Below, in pieces: positions 19,297-28,624 of a stretch of DNA of 64,000 bases. The position numbers and the translations under genes were made by a program. The notes beneath the pieces were generated by a model. It was not told where the DNA came from, ran no database searches, and worked only from the letters and a program-made list of their open reading frames with translations. Source of the stretch: Clostridia bacterium (GTDB lineage: Bacteria > Bacillota > Clostridia > Lutisporales > Lutisporaceae); the NCBI GenBank assembly GCA_035628995.1, contig DASPIR010000029.1, positions 1 through 64,000 on the forward strand. The letters are read 5' to 3'. Numbering within the stretch: position 1 is the stretch's first letter; each line of letters begins with the position of its first letter.

Positions 19297-20692
19297 AATA
19301 TCTTTTTCTCTTTGATGACGACAGAATTCCTAGCTCATCCCTGTACTTGGCAACTGTCCTTCTTGATATCGTATATCCTTCTTTCACAAGGGAATCTGCT
19401 ATGTGCTGATCGCTTATAGGCTTGCTGGCATCCTCACCGGTTACATAATTTTTAATCATTTTCTTAATGCTTTCGGAGGAAATTGCTTCACCATCCTGGT
19501 TATCCACCCCGCTCTTGAAGAAATATTTTATCTCAAATATTCCTCGCGGTGTCTGCACATATTTGCCGCTTATTGCCCTGCTTACCGTTGATTCATGCAC
19601 ATTCACCATATCTGCAATCCTCTTCAAGGTCATGGTTCTAAGATACATGGGCCCTTTTTCAAAGAAATCCATCTGATATTCCAATATAGCTTTCACTACA
19701 CTATAAAGTGTGTTCTTCCTGTGCTCAAGACTCTTAATAAGCCACATTGCCGAAGACAGCTTATTGTTGATGAAAGCGGAGGCGTTGGAGGACTTATCCT
19801 CAGACCTCAATATATTCTTATAGTATTGGTTGATCATAAGTCTGGAGCCATAATGGTCATTAATTATGACAACATACTCTTTACCTATTTTTTCAATATA
19901 CACATCAGGTGTTACATACTTTGTTGAGGAGCTTCCCTCAAATGCCCGTCCGGGTTTTGGCTCAAGGTTCTTTATAATGTCGCTGTAGTTTTGTGTTTCT
20001 TCTATACTTATTGAAAGTTTTTTTGAAATATTGTTCAGCCTGTTACATGCAATATCATCCAAGTGATTCTTCACAATTGCTTCTATTTTTTCATTATGAA
20101 TATCCTTATATTTGAGCTGTATCAGCAGACATTCCTTCAGGTCAATTGCACCTACGCCAAAAGGCTCAAAGCTCTGAATTATGTTAAGGGCATCTCTCAC
20201 TGCTTCAATATCAACAGCAAGAATGTCAGCCATGTCTTCCTGAGTAGTGATGAGATATCCGTTTTCATCAAGGCTTTCGATAATATATTCACCGATATCC
20301 CTAATTTTCTCGCTTATAGGTGATACTCTCAGCTGAGAAATAAGGTGTTCCTTTAATGTATATGAATAGGTAATGAAATTCTCATAAGAGAATTCAGAGC
20401 CTTCATCACTGTCAAAACCCTCGAGGGAATAGCTCTTACCTTGATACTGCAGATATTCCTTCCAATCAATCTCTTTTTCCTTTTCTTTTTTTTCTTGTTT
20501 TTGCTGAAGTTCCGTTTTTTCATCCCGATTATCATCTACCAGGTCAAGAACAGGATTAGCTTCCAGCTCATTCTGTATCAGCTCTTCAAGTTCAACTGCC
20601 GGCAGCTGAAGTATTTTAAGAGCCAGCTTGAGCTCCGGCGTCATTATAAGCTTTTGCTGCTGTTCTAAGACCAACTCATATCCCATTCTCAT
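19295..20692 (-). CDS. rpoN: RNA polymerase sigma-54 factor
   Basis: A 465-residue alternative sigma factor. The N-terminal glutamine/leucine-rich activator region (LVLEQQQKLIMTPELKLALK and following) is typical, as are the acidic linker with a poly-charged stretch near residues 60-76, the core-binding domain, an HTH (ESTVSRAISGKYVQTPRG) and the C-terminal RpoN box (SRRTVAKYRDELGI). It recognises -24/-12 promoters and needs an enhancer-binding ATPase; none is encoded in this window. The ATG has GGGGGTG upstream. The position next to cggR is common in clostridia. Confidence 0.96.
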   Translation of the reverse strand: MRMGYELVLEQQQKLIMTPELKLALKILQLPAVELEELIQNELEANPVLDLVDDNRDEKTELQQKQEKKEKEKEIDWKEYLQYQGKSYSLEGFDSDEGSEFSYENFITYSYTLKEHLISQLRVSPISEKIRDIGEYIIESLDENGYLITTQEDMADILAVDIEAVRDALNIIQSFEPFGVGAIDLKECLLIQLKYKDIHNEKIEAIVKNHLDDIACNRLNNISKKLSISIEETQNYSDIIKNLEPKPGRAFEGSSSTKYVTPDVYIEKIGKEYVVIINDHYGSRLMINQYYKNILRSEDKSSNASAFINNKLSSAMWLIKSLEHRKNTLYSVVKAILEYQMDFFEKGPMYLRTMTLKRIADMVNVHESTVSRAISGKYVQTPRGIFEIKYFFKSGVDNQDGEAISSESIKKMIKNYVTGEDASKPISDQHIADSLVKEGYTISRRTVAKYRDELGILSSSKRKRY

Positions 20693-20825
20693 TCCATCAC
20701 CCCCAGATCGATGAAAATTTATGTGAAAAATAATAAATAATCTTTTTAATTGTTGATAAATCTACATATATTATAGCACATTTGCAGCCTGTATCATATT
20801 TATTTGAGGTGTTAATAGCTGGATA

Positions 20826-20853
20826 AAAAAAATGCGCCGAAGCGCATTTTTTT
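20826..20853 (-). terminator. Terminator of the BMP-type importer operon
   Basis: The stem ATGCGC / GCGCAT is extended by A6-T7 tracts on each side of a CGAA tetraloop. It can work in both directions and lies 12 bp after the last permease gene. Confidence 0.85.
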
Positions 20854-20864
20854 GTATATAATAA

Positions 20865-21764
20865 TTATTTTTCGCCTTTTTCATAAGGTATTCCACCCGC
20901 TGCAGGACCAACAGATTTGCCCACGAATCCTGAAACCGCGAGCATTGTCAATATATAAGGCAGTGCAAACAGAAACTCCTTTGGAACGGGAAGGTTTGTT
21001 GCAATTGTCTGCAGAGCATCTGCGAAGCCAAAGAAAAGACATGCAAGTGCAGCACCAATCGGATTCCATTTGCCAAAAATCAAAGCTGCTAATGCGATAA
21101 AGCCTTTACCTGCAATCATGCCTTCTTTGAAAAGACTCAAGGATCCTATCGAAAGTGAAGCTCCTCCAATACCAGCCAGTATTCCGCTTAAAGTAACGCA
21201 TATATATCTTATTGCATAAACATTTACTCCAAGTGTATCAGCAGCTCTCGGATGTTCTCCAACAGCACGTATCCTTAATCCGAAAGGAGTTTTATACATT
21301 ACGTAATAACATACTATGACCATTACAAATGCCAAGTAAGTAAAAAAACTGAACGGTCCCCAGGCTTGAAAGTACTCTACATTATCAGTCTGGCCTGGTC
21401 TTCCCCATATTTCAACCAGAAGGAAGGTTGTAAGACTGGCTGCCAAAATATTTATGGCAGTACCCACAATAACCTGGTTTGCTTTGAAGTATATGCTTAA
21501 GAATGCCAGGAGTAATCCGAACAGTCCACCAACAACCATGGCCCCTACCAAGCCTGCCCAAGGCGAGCCTGTCTTAAACGAGAAGAAAACTGCACTGAAA
21601 GCACCAACTGTCATTATACCTTCAAGGCCTATATTAAACACACCTGATCTTTCAGAAAAGTTGCCCCCAAGTGAAGCGAATATCAATGGTGTGGCAGATC
21701 TTATGCTGGCTGTTATTATTATTCCCAGTATCGTCAAAATACCTACGCCTTCCATTCTATTCAA
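20865..21764 (-). CDS. ABC transporter permease, BMP/nucleoside type (second permease)
   Basis: A 299-residue membrane protein of the BPD_transp_2 family with 8-10 hydrophobic segments. The conserved stretch ERSGVFNIGLEGIMTVGAF near residue 38 and RAVGEHPRAADTLGVNVYAI near 170 are typical of nucleoside permeases such as NupQ/YufQ. It overlaps the upstream permease gene by 8 bp and forms the channel with it. As last gene of the operon it is followed by a strong terminator. Confidence 0.9.
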   Translation of the reverse strand: MNRMEGVGILTILGIIITASIRSATPLIFASLGGNFSERSGVFNIGLEGIMTVGAFSAVFFSFKTGSPWAGLVGAMVVGGLFGLLLAFLSIYFKANQVIVGTAINILAASLTTFLLVEIWGRPGQTDNVEYFQAWGPFSFFTYLAFVMVIVCYYVMYKTPFGLRIRAVGEHPRAADTLGVNVYAIRYICVTLSGILAGIGGASLSIGSLSLFKEGMIAGKGFIALAALIFGKWNPIGAALACLFFGFADALQTIATNLPVPKEFLFALPYILTMLAVSGFVGKSVGPAAGGIPYEKGEK

Positions 21765-22869
21765 CCTCCTCTTTCACTGTAGTTCTCTTCAATTCCTTAT
21801 TCTGTTTCACATTTTCTGTAATCACTTTTACAAAATTAGCTGCTACGAATAATATTATTATTCCTTGTATTATACCAACAACTTCTTTAGGGATTCCTTG
21901 TATCTGCATGAGCGGTCCACCTTTTTGCAATATACCGAAAAGAAGCGCCGATAGTATAACTCCGATTGGGTGATTATTACCAACCAGTGCTACAGCAATT
22001 CCGTCCAGACCATAGCCTGTGAAGCTAAACAGATTGTTTACCCTGTATTGTACTCCTGTAGTCATTATTGCTCCAGCAAAGCCTGCAAAAATACCGGATA
22101 CGACCATAGCAAGAATAATATTTTTCTTTACACTTATTCCACCGTATTCAGCTGCATAAGGATTAAAACCTACTGCCCTGATCTCATATCCACTTACGGT
22201 CTTGTTCAAAATATAATAAGCTAATACAGCAACTATCAAAGAAAAAATAATACCTATGTTCAATCTGGAGTGGTTGAACTGTGTAAAAGCTTCAGAGAAT
22301 CTCCATAGCTTTGCAGTATCTGCTATAGCAAAAGAATATGCTTTTTGCGGTTCATTAAGAAAAGTCATAACAAGGAAATTGCTCATATACATCGCAATAT
22401 AATTCATCATTATTCCATTAATAACTTCATGGGAGCCTACCTTTGCTTTCAACCAGCCGATAACCGAAGCCCATAGCCCTCCTGCTACCGCGCCTACAAG
22501 CAATGTCAGTGTAACATGCAATATTGCCGGCAAACCTGCAAAAGCCCAACCCGCCCATACTGCAGCTATTGAGCCCATTATAAACTGTCCCTCTGCACCG
22601 ATGTTAAAGAGTCCACATCTGAATCCAAACGCAATAGACAAGCCTGTTAAAATAAGCGGTGTAACAGTAACCAGAGTCTCTCCAAATTTATTCCAATCCC
22701 CAAGGCTTCCTTTTATTAATGCAGTATATGCTACTACTGGGTTCTTCCCGAAGGAATATACCAAGATGCCTCCAACAATAAATGAAATTAATATTGCAAT
22801 AAGGGGATATGCTATTCCTTTTAGGGTTTTTATAAGGTCTTCTTTAAACTCACTCATTTTCAATTCCAT
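21757..22869 (-). CDS. ABC transporter permease, BMP/nucleoside type (first permease)
   Basis: A 370-residue membrane protein of the same family as the next gene. FGFRCGLFNIGAEGQFIMGS near residue 81 and RAVGFNPYAAEYGGISVKKN near 230 are the matching signature segments. The N-terminus (about 20 residues) and C-terminus are charged and cytoplasmic. ATG with GGAGG 7 bases upstream. It follows the ATPase gene by 12 bp. Confidence 0.9.
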   Translation of the reverse strand: MELKMSEFKEDLIKTLKGIAYPLIAILISFIVGGILVYSFGKNPVVAYTALIKGSLGDWNKFGETLVTVTPLILTGLSIAFGFRCGLFNIGAEGQFIMGSIAAVWAGWAFAGLPAILHVTLTLLVGAVAGGLWASVIGWLKAKVGSHEVINGIMMNYIAMYMSNFLVMTFLNEPQKAYSFAIADTAKLWRFSEAFTQFNHSRLNIGIIFSLIVAVLAYYILNKTVSGYEIRAVGFNPYAAEYGGISVKKNIILAMVVSGIFAGFAGAIMTTGVQYRVNNLFSFTGYGLDGIAVALVGNNHPIGVILSALLFGILQKGGPLMQIQGIPKEVVGIIQGIIILFVAANFVKVITENVKQNKELKRTTVKEEVE

Positions 22870-22881
22870 TTCGCATCCTCC

Positions 22882-24414
22882 TTATTCAGCATCCTGGACG
22901 TTTCCGCCAGCCATCATTATACCAAGCTTCTTCTCAGTAGCATCCTTTGCATCAAGAATGCCTACAATTTTGCCATCATACATTACCGCTATTCTATCCG
23001 AAAGTGACATTATCTCGTCCAATTCAAGGGATACAAGCAGCACTGCCTTACCCTCGTCACGGAGTTCAACCAGCTTCTTATGAACAAACTCGATAGCTCC
23101 GACATCCAGTCCTCTTGTAGGCTGCGAAGCTATGCAAAGGCTCGGGTCTCTGTCAATCTCCCTTGCGACAATGAGTTTTTGCTGGTTCCCACCTGAAAGA
23201 GACTTGGCAAGGACCTTTTCACTCGGTGTTCTGACATCATATTCTTTTATAAGCTTTCTGCAATATTCTCTTATCTTTTGATAGTTCAGTCCCAGACCCT
23301 TTCTAAACTGCTTCGAATAATGATTGCCCAGTATTGCATTTTCAGCCAGGGTATAGCTAAGTACAAGACCGCGCTTATGTCTGTCCTCCGGTATATGTCC
23401 GACCCCGCTTGCAATTACCTCTCTTGGCGAAAGATTGGTTATTTCTTTGCCATTAATGAGGATTTCCCCTGCTTGCGATTTTGAAAGTCCAGTTATGGCT
23501 TGAACAAGGTCATTCTGTCCATTTCCATCCACCCCTGCAATACCGAGTATTTCACCTCCATGTACCTGTAGGTCAACTCCTCTAACAGCTTCAAGCTTTC
23601 TGTTGTCCAATACCTTTAAACCTTTAATTTCCAATACGGGAGCAGCGAAAGTCGTCTCCTTCTTATCAACTGTAAGATTTACCTTCCTGCCTACCATCTT
23701 TTCTGCAAGATCATCTATATTTGTATCTTTTGTATTCAGGGTGTCAATAACTTTACCCCTTCTGATAATTGTAACCCTGTCGCTCATCGACATAACTTCT
23801 TTGAGCTTGTGGGTAATGAGTATTATTGACTTACCTTGATTTACAAGACTCTCCAAAATAATACCCAGTTCCTCAATTTCCTGTGGTATCAGCACCGCTG
23901 TCGGTTCATCAAGTATAAGTATCTCTGCACCTCTGTACAAGGTCTTCAAAATCTCAACCCTCTGCTGCATTCCTACGGAAATATCCTGAACCAAGGCTCG
24001 TGCGTCCACCTTTAATTCATATTTTTTAGAAATCTCTTCTACATCTTTTATTGCCTTTTCAAGGTCAAGAGTCATACCCTTGCTTGGCTCCATGCCGAGT
24101 ATTATATTCTCAGCAACAGTAAAGGGTGGAACCAGCATGAAGTGCTGATGCACCATACCGATACCATGTGCTATTGCAACATTAGGATTGGTGATTTTAA
24201 CAGGCTCACCTTTTATGAATATCTGCCCTTCATCCGGTTGGTAAAGGCCGTATAATATATTCATAAGGGTTGACTTACCTGCACCGTTTTCACCTAGTAA
24301 TACATGTATTTCTCCCTGTTCTACAGTTAAGCTTATATTGTCATTTGCCCGTATCCCGGGAAAGGACTTACCTATTCCTTTCATCTCTATAACTGCCGGC
24401 AATTTATATCCCAC
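22882..24414 (-). CDS. ABC transporter ATP-binding protein with two nucleotide-binding domains (nucleoside type)
   Basis: A 510-residue double ATPase like RbsA/NupO. The first domain has a good Walker A (GENGAGKST, about 40-48) and Walker B ([12 protein letters not shown]), but its signature is the divergent [11 protein letters not shown]. The second has a degenerate Walker A (GVDGNGQND) and a canonical signature (LSGGNQQK). Such asymmetry is normal in this family, where one site is the main catalytic one. It energises the two permeases encoded downstream. A hairpin lies between it and the upstream binding-protein gene. Confidence 0.93.
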   Translation of the reverse strand: MGYKLPAVIEMKGIGKSFPGIRANDNISLTVEQGEIHVLLGENGAGKSTLMNILYGLYQPDEGQIFIKGEPVKITNPNVAIAHGIGMVHQHFMLVPPFTVAENIILGMEPSKGMTLDLEKAIKDVEEISKKYELKVDARALVQDISVGMQQRVEILKTLYRGAEILILDEPTAVLIPQEIEELGIILESLVNQGKSIILITHKLKEVMSMSDRVTIIRRGKVIDTLNTKDTNIDDLAEKMVGRKVNLTVDKKETTFAAPVLEIKGLKVLDNRKLEAVRGVDLQVHGGEILGIAGVDGNGQNDLVQAITGLSKSQAGEILINGKEITNLSPREVIASGVGHIPEDRHKRGLVLSYTLAENAILGNHYSKQFRKGLGLNYQKIREYCRKLIKEYDVRTPSEKVLAKSLSGGNQQKLIVAREIDRDPSLCIASQPTRGLDVGAIEFVHKKLVELRDEGKAVLLVSLELDEIMSLSDRIAVMYDGKIVGILDAKDATEKKLGIMMAGGNVQDAE

Positions 24415-24516
24415 CTCTCACAGTGAATTCTAAAAAACAAATAATGACATATTTTAATTATACATATTATGAATGATTTCATCAATTAAAATAATTAAAC
24501 TCTTAATGAAGCAAAA

Positions 24517-24545
24517 GCTAGATGCAGCAACGCATCTAGCTTTAA
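24517..24545 (-). terminator. Attenuator-like hairpin between BMP and ATPase genes
   Basis: A perfect 12-bp stem, AAAGCTAGATGC with GCATCTAGCTTT, and a 5-base loop. The following T tract is short. Partial termination would give more binding protein than transporter, a common arrangement in ABC operons. Confidence 0.65.
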
Positions 24546-24571
24546 TCCATCATTTTTTACTGTGGTTTTGC

Positions 24572-25642
24572 TTATTTTACTTCTACTGGCTTGAATGCTT
24601 TGTACTCATCTCTTGTTGATGGTACTACTATAGTTCCGCCAATTATTGCTGCTTTGTATTTATCAGCTGCTGCTTTGAGTTCCACAGATAAGTTATTGCC
24701 ATTATCGCTGTAACCTACGCCTTCTTCCTTTACTCCCAACTCGATAGCTTTTCCGCCTTCGAACTTGTTGTCAGCATAAGCCTTGGTTATTGTATATGTA
24801 CCTACGTCAACTCTCTTTATCATGCTGCAAAGAACTTTGTTGTTCTTTGATATAGCGGACTGATCCTGGTCAACACCTATTGCCCAGAAGCCTTTTTCGT
24901 CAGCTGCCTGTATAACACCTATACCACAAGCTCCGGAAGCGTGGTATATAACGTCAGCCTTCTGCTTGAACTGCGCAAGTGCAATTTCCTTACCCTTGTC
25001 AGGATTGTCGAATGCACCAGTGTAGTTTATAAGAACTTTTGCCTTTGGATTTACAGATGCAACACCAGCTCTGAAACCAACTTCAAATTTCTGTATGAGT
25101 CCAAAGTCCATACCGCCAACAAAACCAACAACGTTGGACTTTGTTGTAAGACCTGCAATAACACCTACCAGGAATGAACCTTCATGCTCTTTGAATGTAA
25201 CGGACATGACGTTTGGTGTAGGAACCACTGCATCTATTATACCGAATTTCTTATCTGCATACTGCTCAGATCCTGTTTTCATAGCCTGTTCCATCAAGAA
25301 ACCAACAGCTACTGAAAGGTCAACTGACTGAGCCATGTTTCCTATATTAGCTTCATAATCTTCCTGCTTTGTTGACTGAAGTATAACCGGTTCTACACCG
25401 AGTTCTTTTCCAGCCTTCTGCAGTCCTTCCCATGCTGAGTCGTTGAAGGACTTATCTCCAAGACCACCAACGTCAGTGATCATACCAAATGACAATGCTG
25501 GCTTTGGAGCCTCTGTTGGAGCCACTGTAACTTCTGGAGCCGGTGCAGCAGCTGGTGCTGGTGCTGGCTTAGCACAGCCTGTGAACACTGTAAGAACCAT
25601 TACAAGTGCTAAAACAAGTATTAAACCTTTCTTAAACATCAA
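24572..25642 (-). CDS. BMP-family lipoprotein, ABC importer substrate-binding protein
   Basis: A 356-residue lipoprotein. A signal peptide is followed by a lipobox with the lipidated cysteine at C23 (VFTGC), then an Ala/Pro-rich linker (about 24-50) and the Bmp domain, with SFGMITDVGGLGDKSFND as its typical beginning. PnrA-like proteins of this family bind purine nucleosides; the specificity here is inferred from the family. The first gene of the importer operon, preceded by a promoter and an unusual 11-bp tandem repeat. Confidence 0.92.
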   Translation of the reverse strand: MMFKKGLILVLALVMVLTVFTGCAKPAPAPAAAPAPEVTVAPTEAPKPALSFGMITDVGGLGDKSFNDSAWEGLQKAGKELGVEPVILQSTKQEDYEANIGNMAQSVDLSVAVGFLMEQAMKTGSEQYADKKFGIIDAVVPTPNVMSVTFKEHEGSFLVGVIAGLTTKSNVVGFVGGMDFGLIQKFEVGFRAGVASVNPKAKVLINYTGAFDNPDKGKEIALAQFKQKADVIYHASGACGIGVIQAADEKGFWAIGVDQDQSAISKNNKVLCSMIKRVDVGTYTITKAYADNKFEGGKAIELGVKEEGVGYSDNGNNLSVELKAAADKYKAAIIGGTIVVPSTRDEYKAFKPVEVK

Positions 25643-25666
25643 TCTTCCCCCTTAATATTTTGTTTT

Positions 25667-25699
25667 GTACATTACAATTGAGTTACAATTGCATTACAA
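25667..25699 (-). promoter_or_regulatory. Three-unit 11-bp tandem repeat over the BMP transcription start
   Basis: Minus strand: TTGTAATGCAA (25689-25699), TTGTAACTCAA (25678-25688), TTGTAATGTAC (25667-25677), with no gap. It starts 4 bases after the -10 box, so it covers the predicted start site. A period of one DNA helical turn suggests cooperative binding of a repressor. Confidence 0.6.
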
Positions 25700-25703
25700 A
25701 TCT

Positions 25704-25732
25704 ATTATAGTATGCAACAATAAATATTTCTA
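25704..25732 (-). promoter_or_regulatory. Promoter of the BMP importer operon
   Basis: TATAAT at 25704-25709 on the minus strand is a perfect -10 box. The best -35 at 17-base spacing is TAGAAA, which is weak and would fit a regulated promoter. Confidence 0.5.
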
Positions 25733-25782
25733 CATAATTTTAATATTTCCTGCTATATTTTCTATATTATTTTACTTATTTT

Positions 25783-25826
25783 AGAAAATAAAAGACCTTA
25801 TTACATTTCAAACTGTAATAAGGTCT
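25783..25826 (-). terminator. Terminator of the grd operon
   Basis: AGACCTTATTACA (25793-25805) pairs perfectly with TGTAATAAGGTCT (25814-25826). On the minus strand it is followed by TTTATTTTC. It lies just after grdD. Confidence 0.85.
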
Positions 25827-25834
25827 AGTAATTT

Positions 25835-27031
25835 CTAGCAGTTGCAATCCAATGGTCTTTCGCTGATATATTTCTTAGCAAAAAGTATGTCAATAGCTTT
25901 GACGTAATCTTCATCAGCCACAAGGACTATAGGTCCTGTGCAGCCCATTCCGCTTTCAGAGTAGATTCCCTCTTCAGCAAGAGATGCCACTGCGTTTTCA
26001 AGCTCAAGTATATCTATTCCTGCTGCAGACTTTGTTACCGGCTTCTTGTCAAGCTGCTTCACTTCAGCCTTTGGTGCAGCTTTCTTGCTCTCAGCGGTAA
26101 GTGCGCTTAGGATAGTATCAAGTCCTGCTTTTCTTGCCTTTTCAAACTCTTCTTTTGCTACCTTGGTAAGTCCGCCTCTTGCACAGCTTGCGGCATATCT
26201 AAGTGCCTCGCATACCACTGGCGCTCCTGAAGCCCTTGACAGTATGCATATGATTTTGCCGTAGTTGTCGCCGACACCAGGTCCATAGCCATATCCCAGG
26301 GACTCATAGCTGCCCCCTGTTGTAAATGAGGAGAACATCTTCATCATAATGTTGCCGGTCAAGGTATCCATTACCATGATGTCAGAAGCAGCCGCCAACA
26401 GGTCGTTGCCTCTCATAACCACCCCGCCATCTGCCCTAACAGACTCTGAGAAGTTGATATCATAACCGTTGCTCTTAAGTTCCCTAAGAGCCCTTTCTAC
26501 CTGTCTGGCACCGTCAACATTAAGTATTCCGACTGTGGGCTTCTTCATTCCCAGAGCTTTCGCAGTAATTATGCCATAAAGTGCGTTCTTGACCATTCCT
26601 TCAACCCTATGGGTTGACGAAGTCCCTGTAGTAGTTGCAAGTATCAGCTCCTTGCCGAAGCCTGGAGTTATTACCCTGCCCACTGTAGATACACCTATGG
26701 GAAAGCTGTAATGCATAGTGACAGCCGCATCCAATTCACCTTTTTCCAAGAGCTCATCCATTTTCTTGTACATTTCTTCTTCATCATTTACTTCAACTAT
26801 TCTAAGGGTTGTATCTACCTTAGGGCCTATCAGCACTATTTCAAAGTCGCTGTATTTATTGGCAGCCATTTCTGCCCCCTTTACAAGCTCCTCAGTCCCG
26901 TGCTCGCTTCCCAAAGTAGTCAAGCCTACTTTTACCCTTTTTCCGAATTCACCGGTCATTATAGCATCAGCAATCTCGTTGAACACTTCACCTATCATTG
27001 ACTTAACTTGTTTTTCCGACATTAATACCAC
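25835..27031 (-). CDS. grdD: Glycine/sarcosine/betaine reductase complex protein C, alpha subunit
   Basis: A 398-residue protein of the phosphate-acyltransferase (PlsX-like) type. With GrdC it releases acetyl phosphate from the acetyl-selenoether carried by GrdA. The N-terminal VKVGLTTLGSEHGTEELVKG and TTTGTSSTHRVEGMVKNALYG segments and the C-terminal GCTGPIVLVADEDY are characteristic of GrdD. It follows grdC by 2 bp and ends the operon. An Ala/Lys-rich linker near residue 310-330 separates a short C-terminal extension. Confidence 0.93.
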   Translation of the reverse strand: MVLMSEKQVKSMIGEVFNEIADAIMTGEFGKRVKVGLTTLGSEHGTEELVKGAEMAANKYSDFEIVLIGPKVDTTLRIVEVNDEEEMYKKMDELLEKGELDAAVTMHYSFPIGVSTVGRVITPGFGKELILATTTGTSSTHRVEGMVKNALYGIITAKALGMKKPTVGILNVDGARQVERALRELKSNGYDINFSESVRADGGVVMRGNDLLAAASDIMVMDTLTGNIMMKMFSSFTTGGSYESLGYGYGPGVGDNYGKIICILSRASGAPVVCEALRYAASCARGGLTKVAKEEFEKARKAGLDTILSALTAESKKAAPKAEVKQLDKKPVTKSAAGIDILELENAVASLAEEGIYSESGMGCTGPIVLVADEDYVKAIDILFAKKYISERPLDCNC

Positions 27032-27033
27032 CC

Positions 27034-28572
27034 CTACTTTCTATCCAGTAAGAAGGATGCGAAATCTTTCATTGCTTCTGCTACCATTCCCTTGACCTCT
27101 TCTTTGGAAACAGCACCTGCTGCTTCTTCCTTGCCTGCGTTTCTTTCCATGATTATGGATACACCGTCGAACTGGTTAGTCATTCTGCCAAGAAACAAGC
27201 TTCCTTTTCCTACTATCATTGCTCTTTCAATGGCGCCTGACATCATCATTTCCCTTCCCGCTCCAACAAAAGGCACTCCGGAAGGTATATGTCCCTGCGT
27301 AGGTGCAAAGCCTATCATGCCGTGTTCTTTGATAAATGCCGCCATAGCTGTCTTATCAATATCGCCCCTCTTTGCTCCAAGTGCAGCTATCATCTTGAAG
27401 TTTGCAAGAGGAACATCCCCGGCTCCGGCCGGTTCAGTTATTTCAGGGTTCTGCATTTCCACAGAATACTTGTCTACATCTGTTATTTTCATTCCGACCT
27501 TATCTAAAGGCTTGGTAATTAAAGCTTCCATAACAGCCTGAGGTGATGAGCCGGTACCTACCGTATGTCTTCCAACTATATCAGTTCTTAGTATCGGAGA
27601 GACGAAGTCATTTTCTGTAACGAGTATTGCAAAGCCTCCAAGACAATCCTCCAGTACAGGCAACCCCTTGTTCACATGATCTCTGGCGTTCATTCCAAGC
27701 TTTGCTGTTGCTCCACCGGCAACTATTGCCACACTCTTGTACACCCCTGACTTTACTAATGCAGAAGCATTTATCAATGCATGAGTCGGTGCTGCACAGA
27801 AGCCTCTTGTATCTGAACCGGTAGCACCTGTAGCACCAGCTACTTCACTTATAGCTTTGGCAAAGTTGCCGCCGCCTCGCTGATTCATATCTCCGCAAGC
27901 TTCTTCAGAGCACTCTATCACGTACTCTATGGAATCGGCAGGTATATTGCTCCTGTATATAAGATTCTTGAGCGCTATTACCCCAGAAGCCTTTACTACA
28001 AGATTCTCAGTCATTATATGAGCTGTAAGGTTCTTATCCTTATCATGGGCAGCCTTTACACATCCAACCAGCTTATTACCCTTGTAAAGAGGTTCTGCTC
28101 CGTCCTTAACTTTGCTTTCTATTTCAGACTGCTCTACTCCTTCCTTAAGCTTTGCAAGCTCAGCTTCAGTGTAGAGAGGCTTTTTTGCCAGCTTTGTCTT
28201 TGTTTCAGCAAGGAAACTCTTTTCCAGCATAACAAGATCAAATGCATCACTGAGCTTTAAAGTTACATAGAACTCATCCTGATCTACTATCTCTCCCATT
28301 TTGCTTTCTGCTTTGGCATCCTGGATAAGGTTCTTATGCCACGGCCTCTCGATATTCTCAAGGGCATTGGGAAGTATGTTTCCTATGTATACCTGGTTGG
28401 GAGCATATTTTACTACTTCCTCATAGCTTCTTATAAATTCGGGAAGCTTCGCCAAAAATTCCGAGCTGGGATTAGTCTCGTGCTCTGAAGCACAGGTAGT
28501 GCCATAATGCATTATCATATCCGGTGTATGAACAAGCACATATGCCGCCCCTTTTACTACTGGTGCAGTCAT
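27034..28572 (-). CDS. grdC: Glycine/sarcosine/betaine reductase complex protein C, beta subunit
   Basis: A 512-residue thiolase/ketoacyl-synthase-like protein (FabH fold) that accepts the acetyl group from selenoprotein A and, with GrdD, produces acetyl phosphate. The active-site region is GFCAAPTHALINASALVKSG, and IECSEEACGDMNQRGGGNFA also matches GrdC. Full length. It lies about 50 bp after grdB. Confidence 0.94.
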   Translation of the reverse strand: MTAPVVKGAAYVLVHTPDMIMHYGTTCASEHETNPSSEFLAKLPEFIRSYEEVVKYAPNQVYIGNILPNALENIERPWHKNLIQDAKAESKMGEIVDQDEFYVTLKLSDAFDLVMLEKSFLAETKTKLAKKPLYTEAELAKLKEGVEQSEIESKVKDGAEPLYKGNKLVGCVKAAHDKDKNLTAHIMTENLVVKASGVIALKNLIYRSNIPADSIEYVIECSEEACGDMNQRGGGNFAKAISEVAGATGATGSDTRGFCAAPTHALINASALVKSGVYKSVAIVAGGATAKLGMNARDHVNKGLPVLEDCLGGFAILVTENDFVSPILRTDIVGRHTVGTGSSPQAVMEALITKPLDKVGMKITDVDKYSVEMQNPEITEPAGAGDVPLANFKMIAALGAKRGDIDKTAMAAFIKEHGMIGFAPTQGHIPSGVPFVGAGREMMMSGAIERAMIVGKGSLFLGRMTNQFDGVSIIMERNAGKEEAAGAVSKEEVKGMVAEAMKDFASFLLDRK

Positions 28573-28624
28573 TTATATTTACACCTCCGTTAAAACAAGG
28601 GTGGTTTGCACCACCCTCGTCGTT

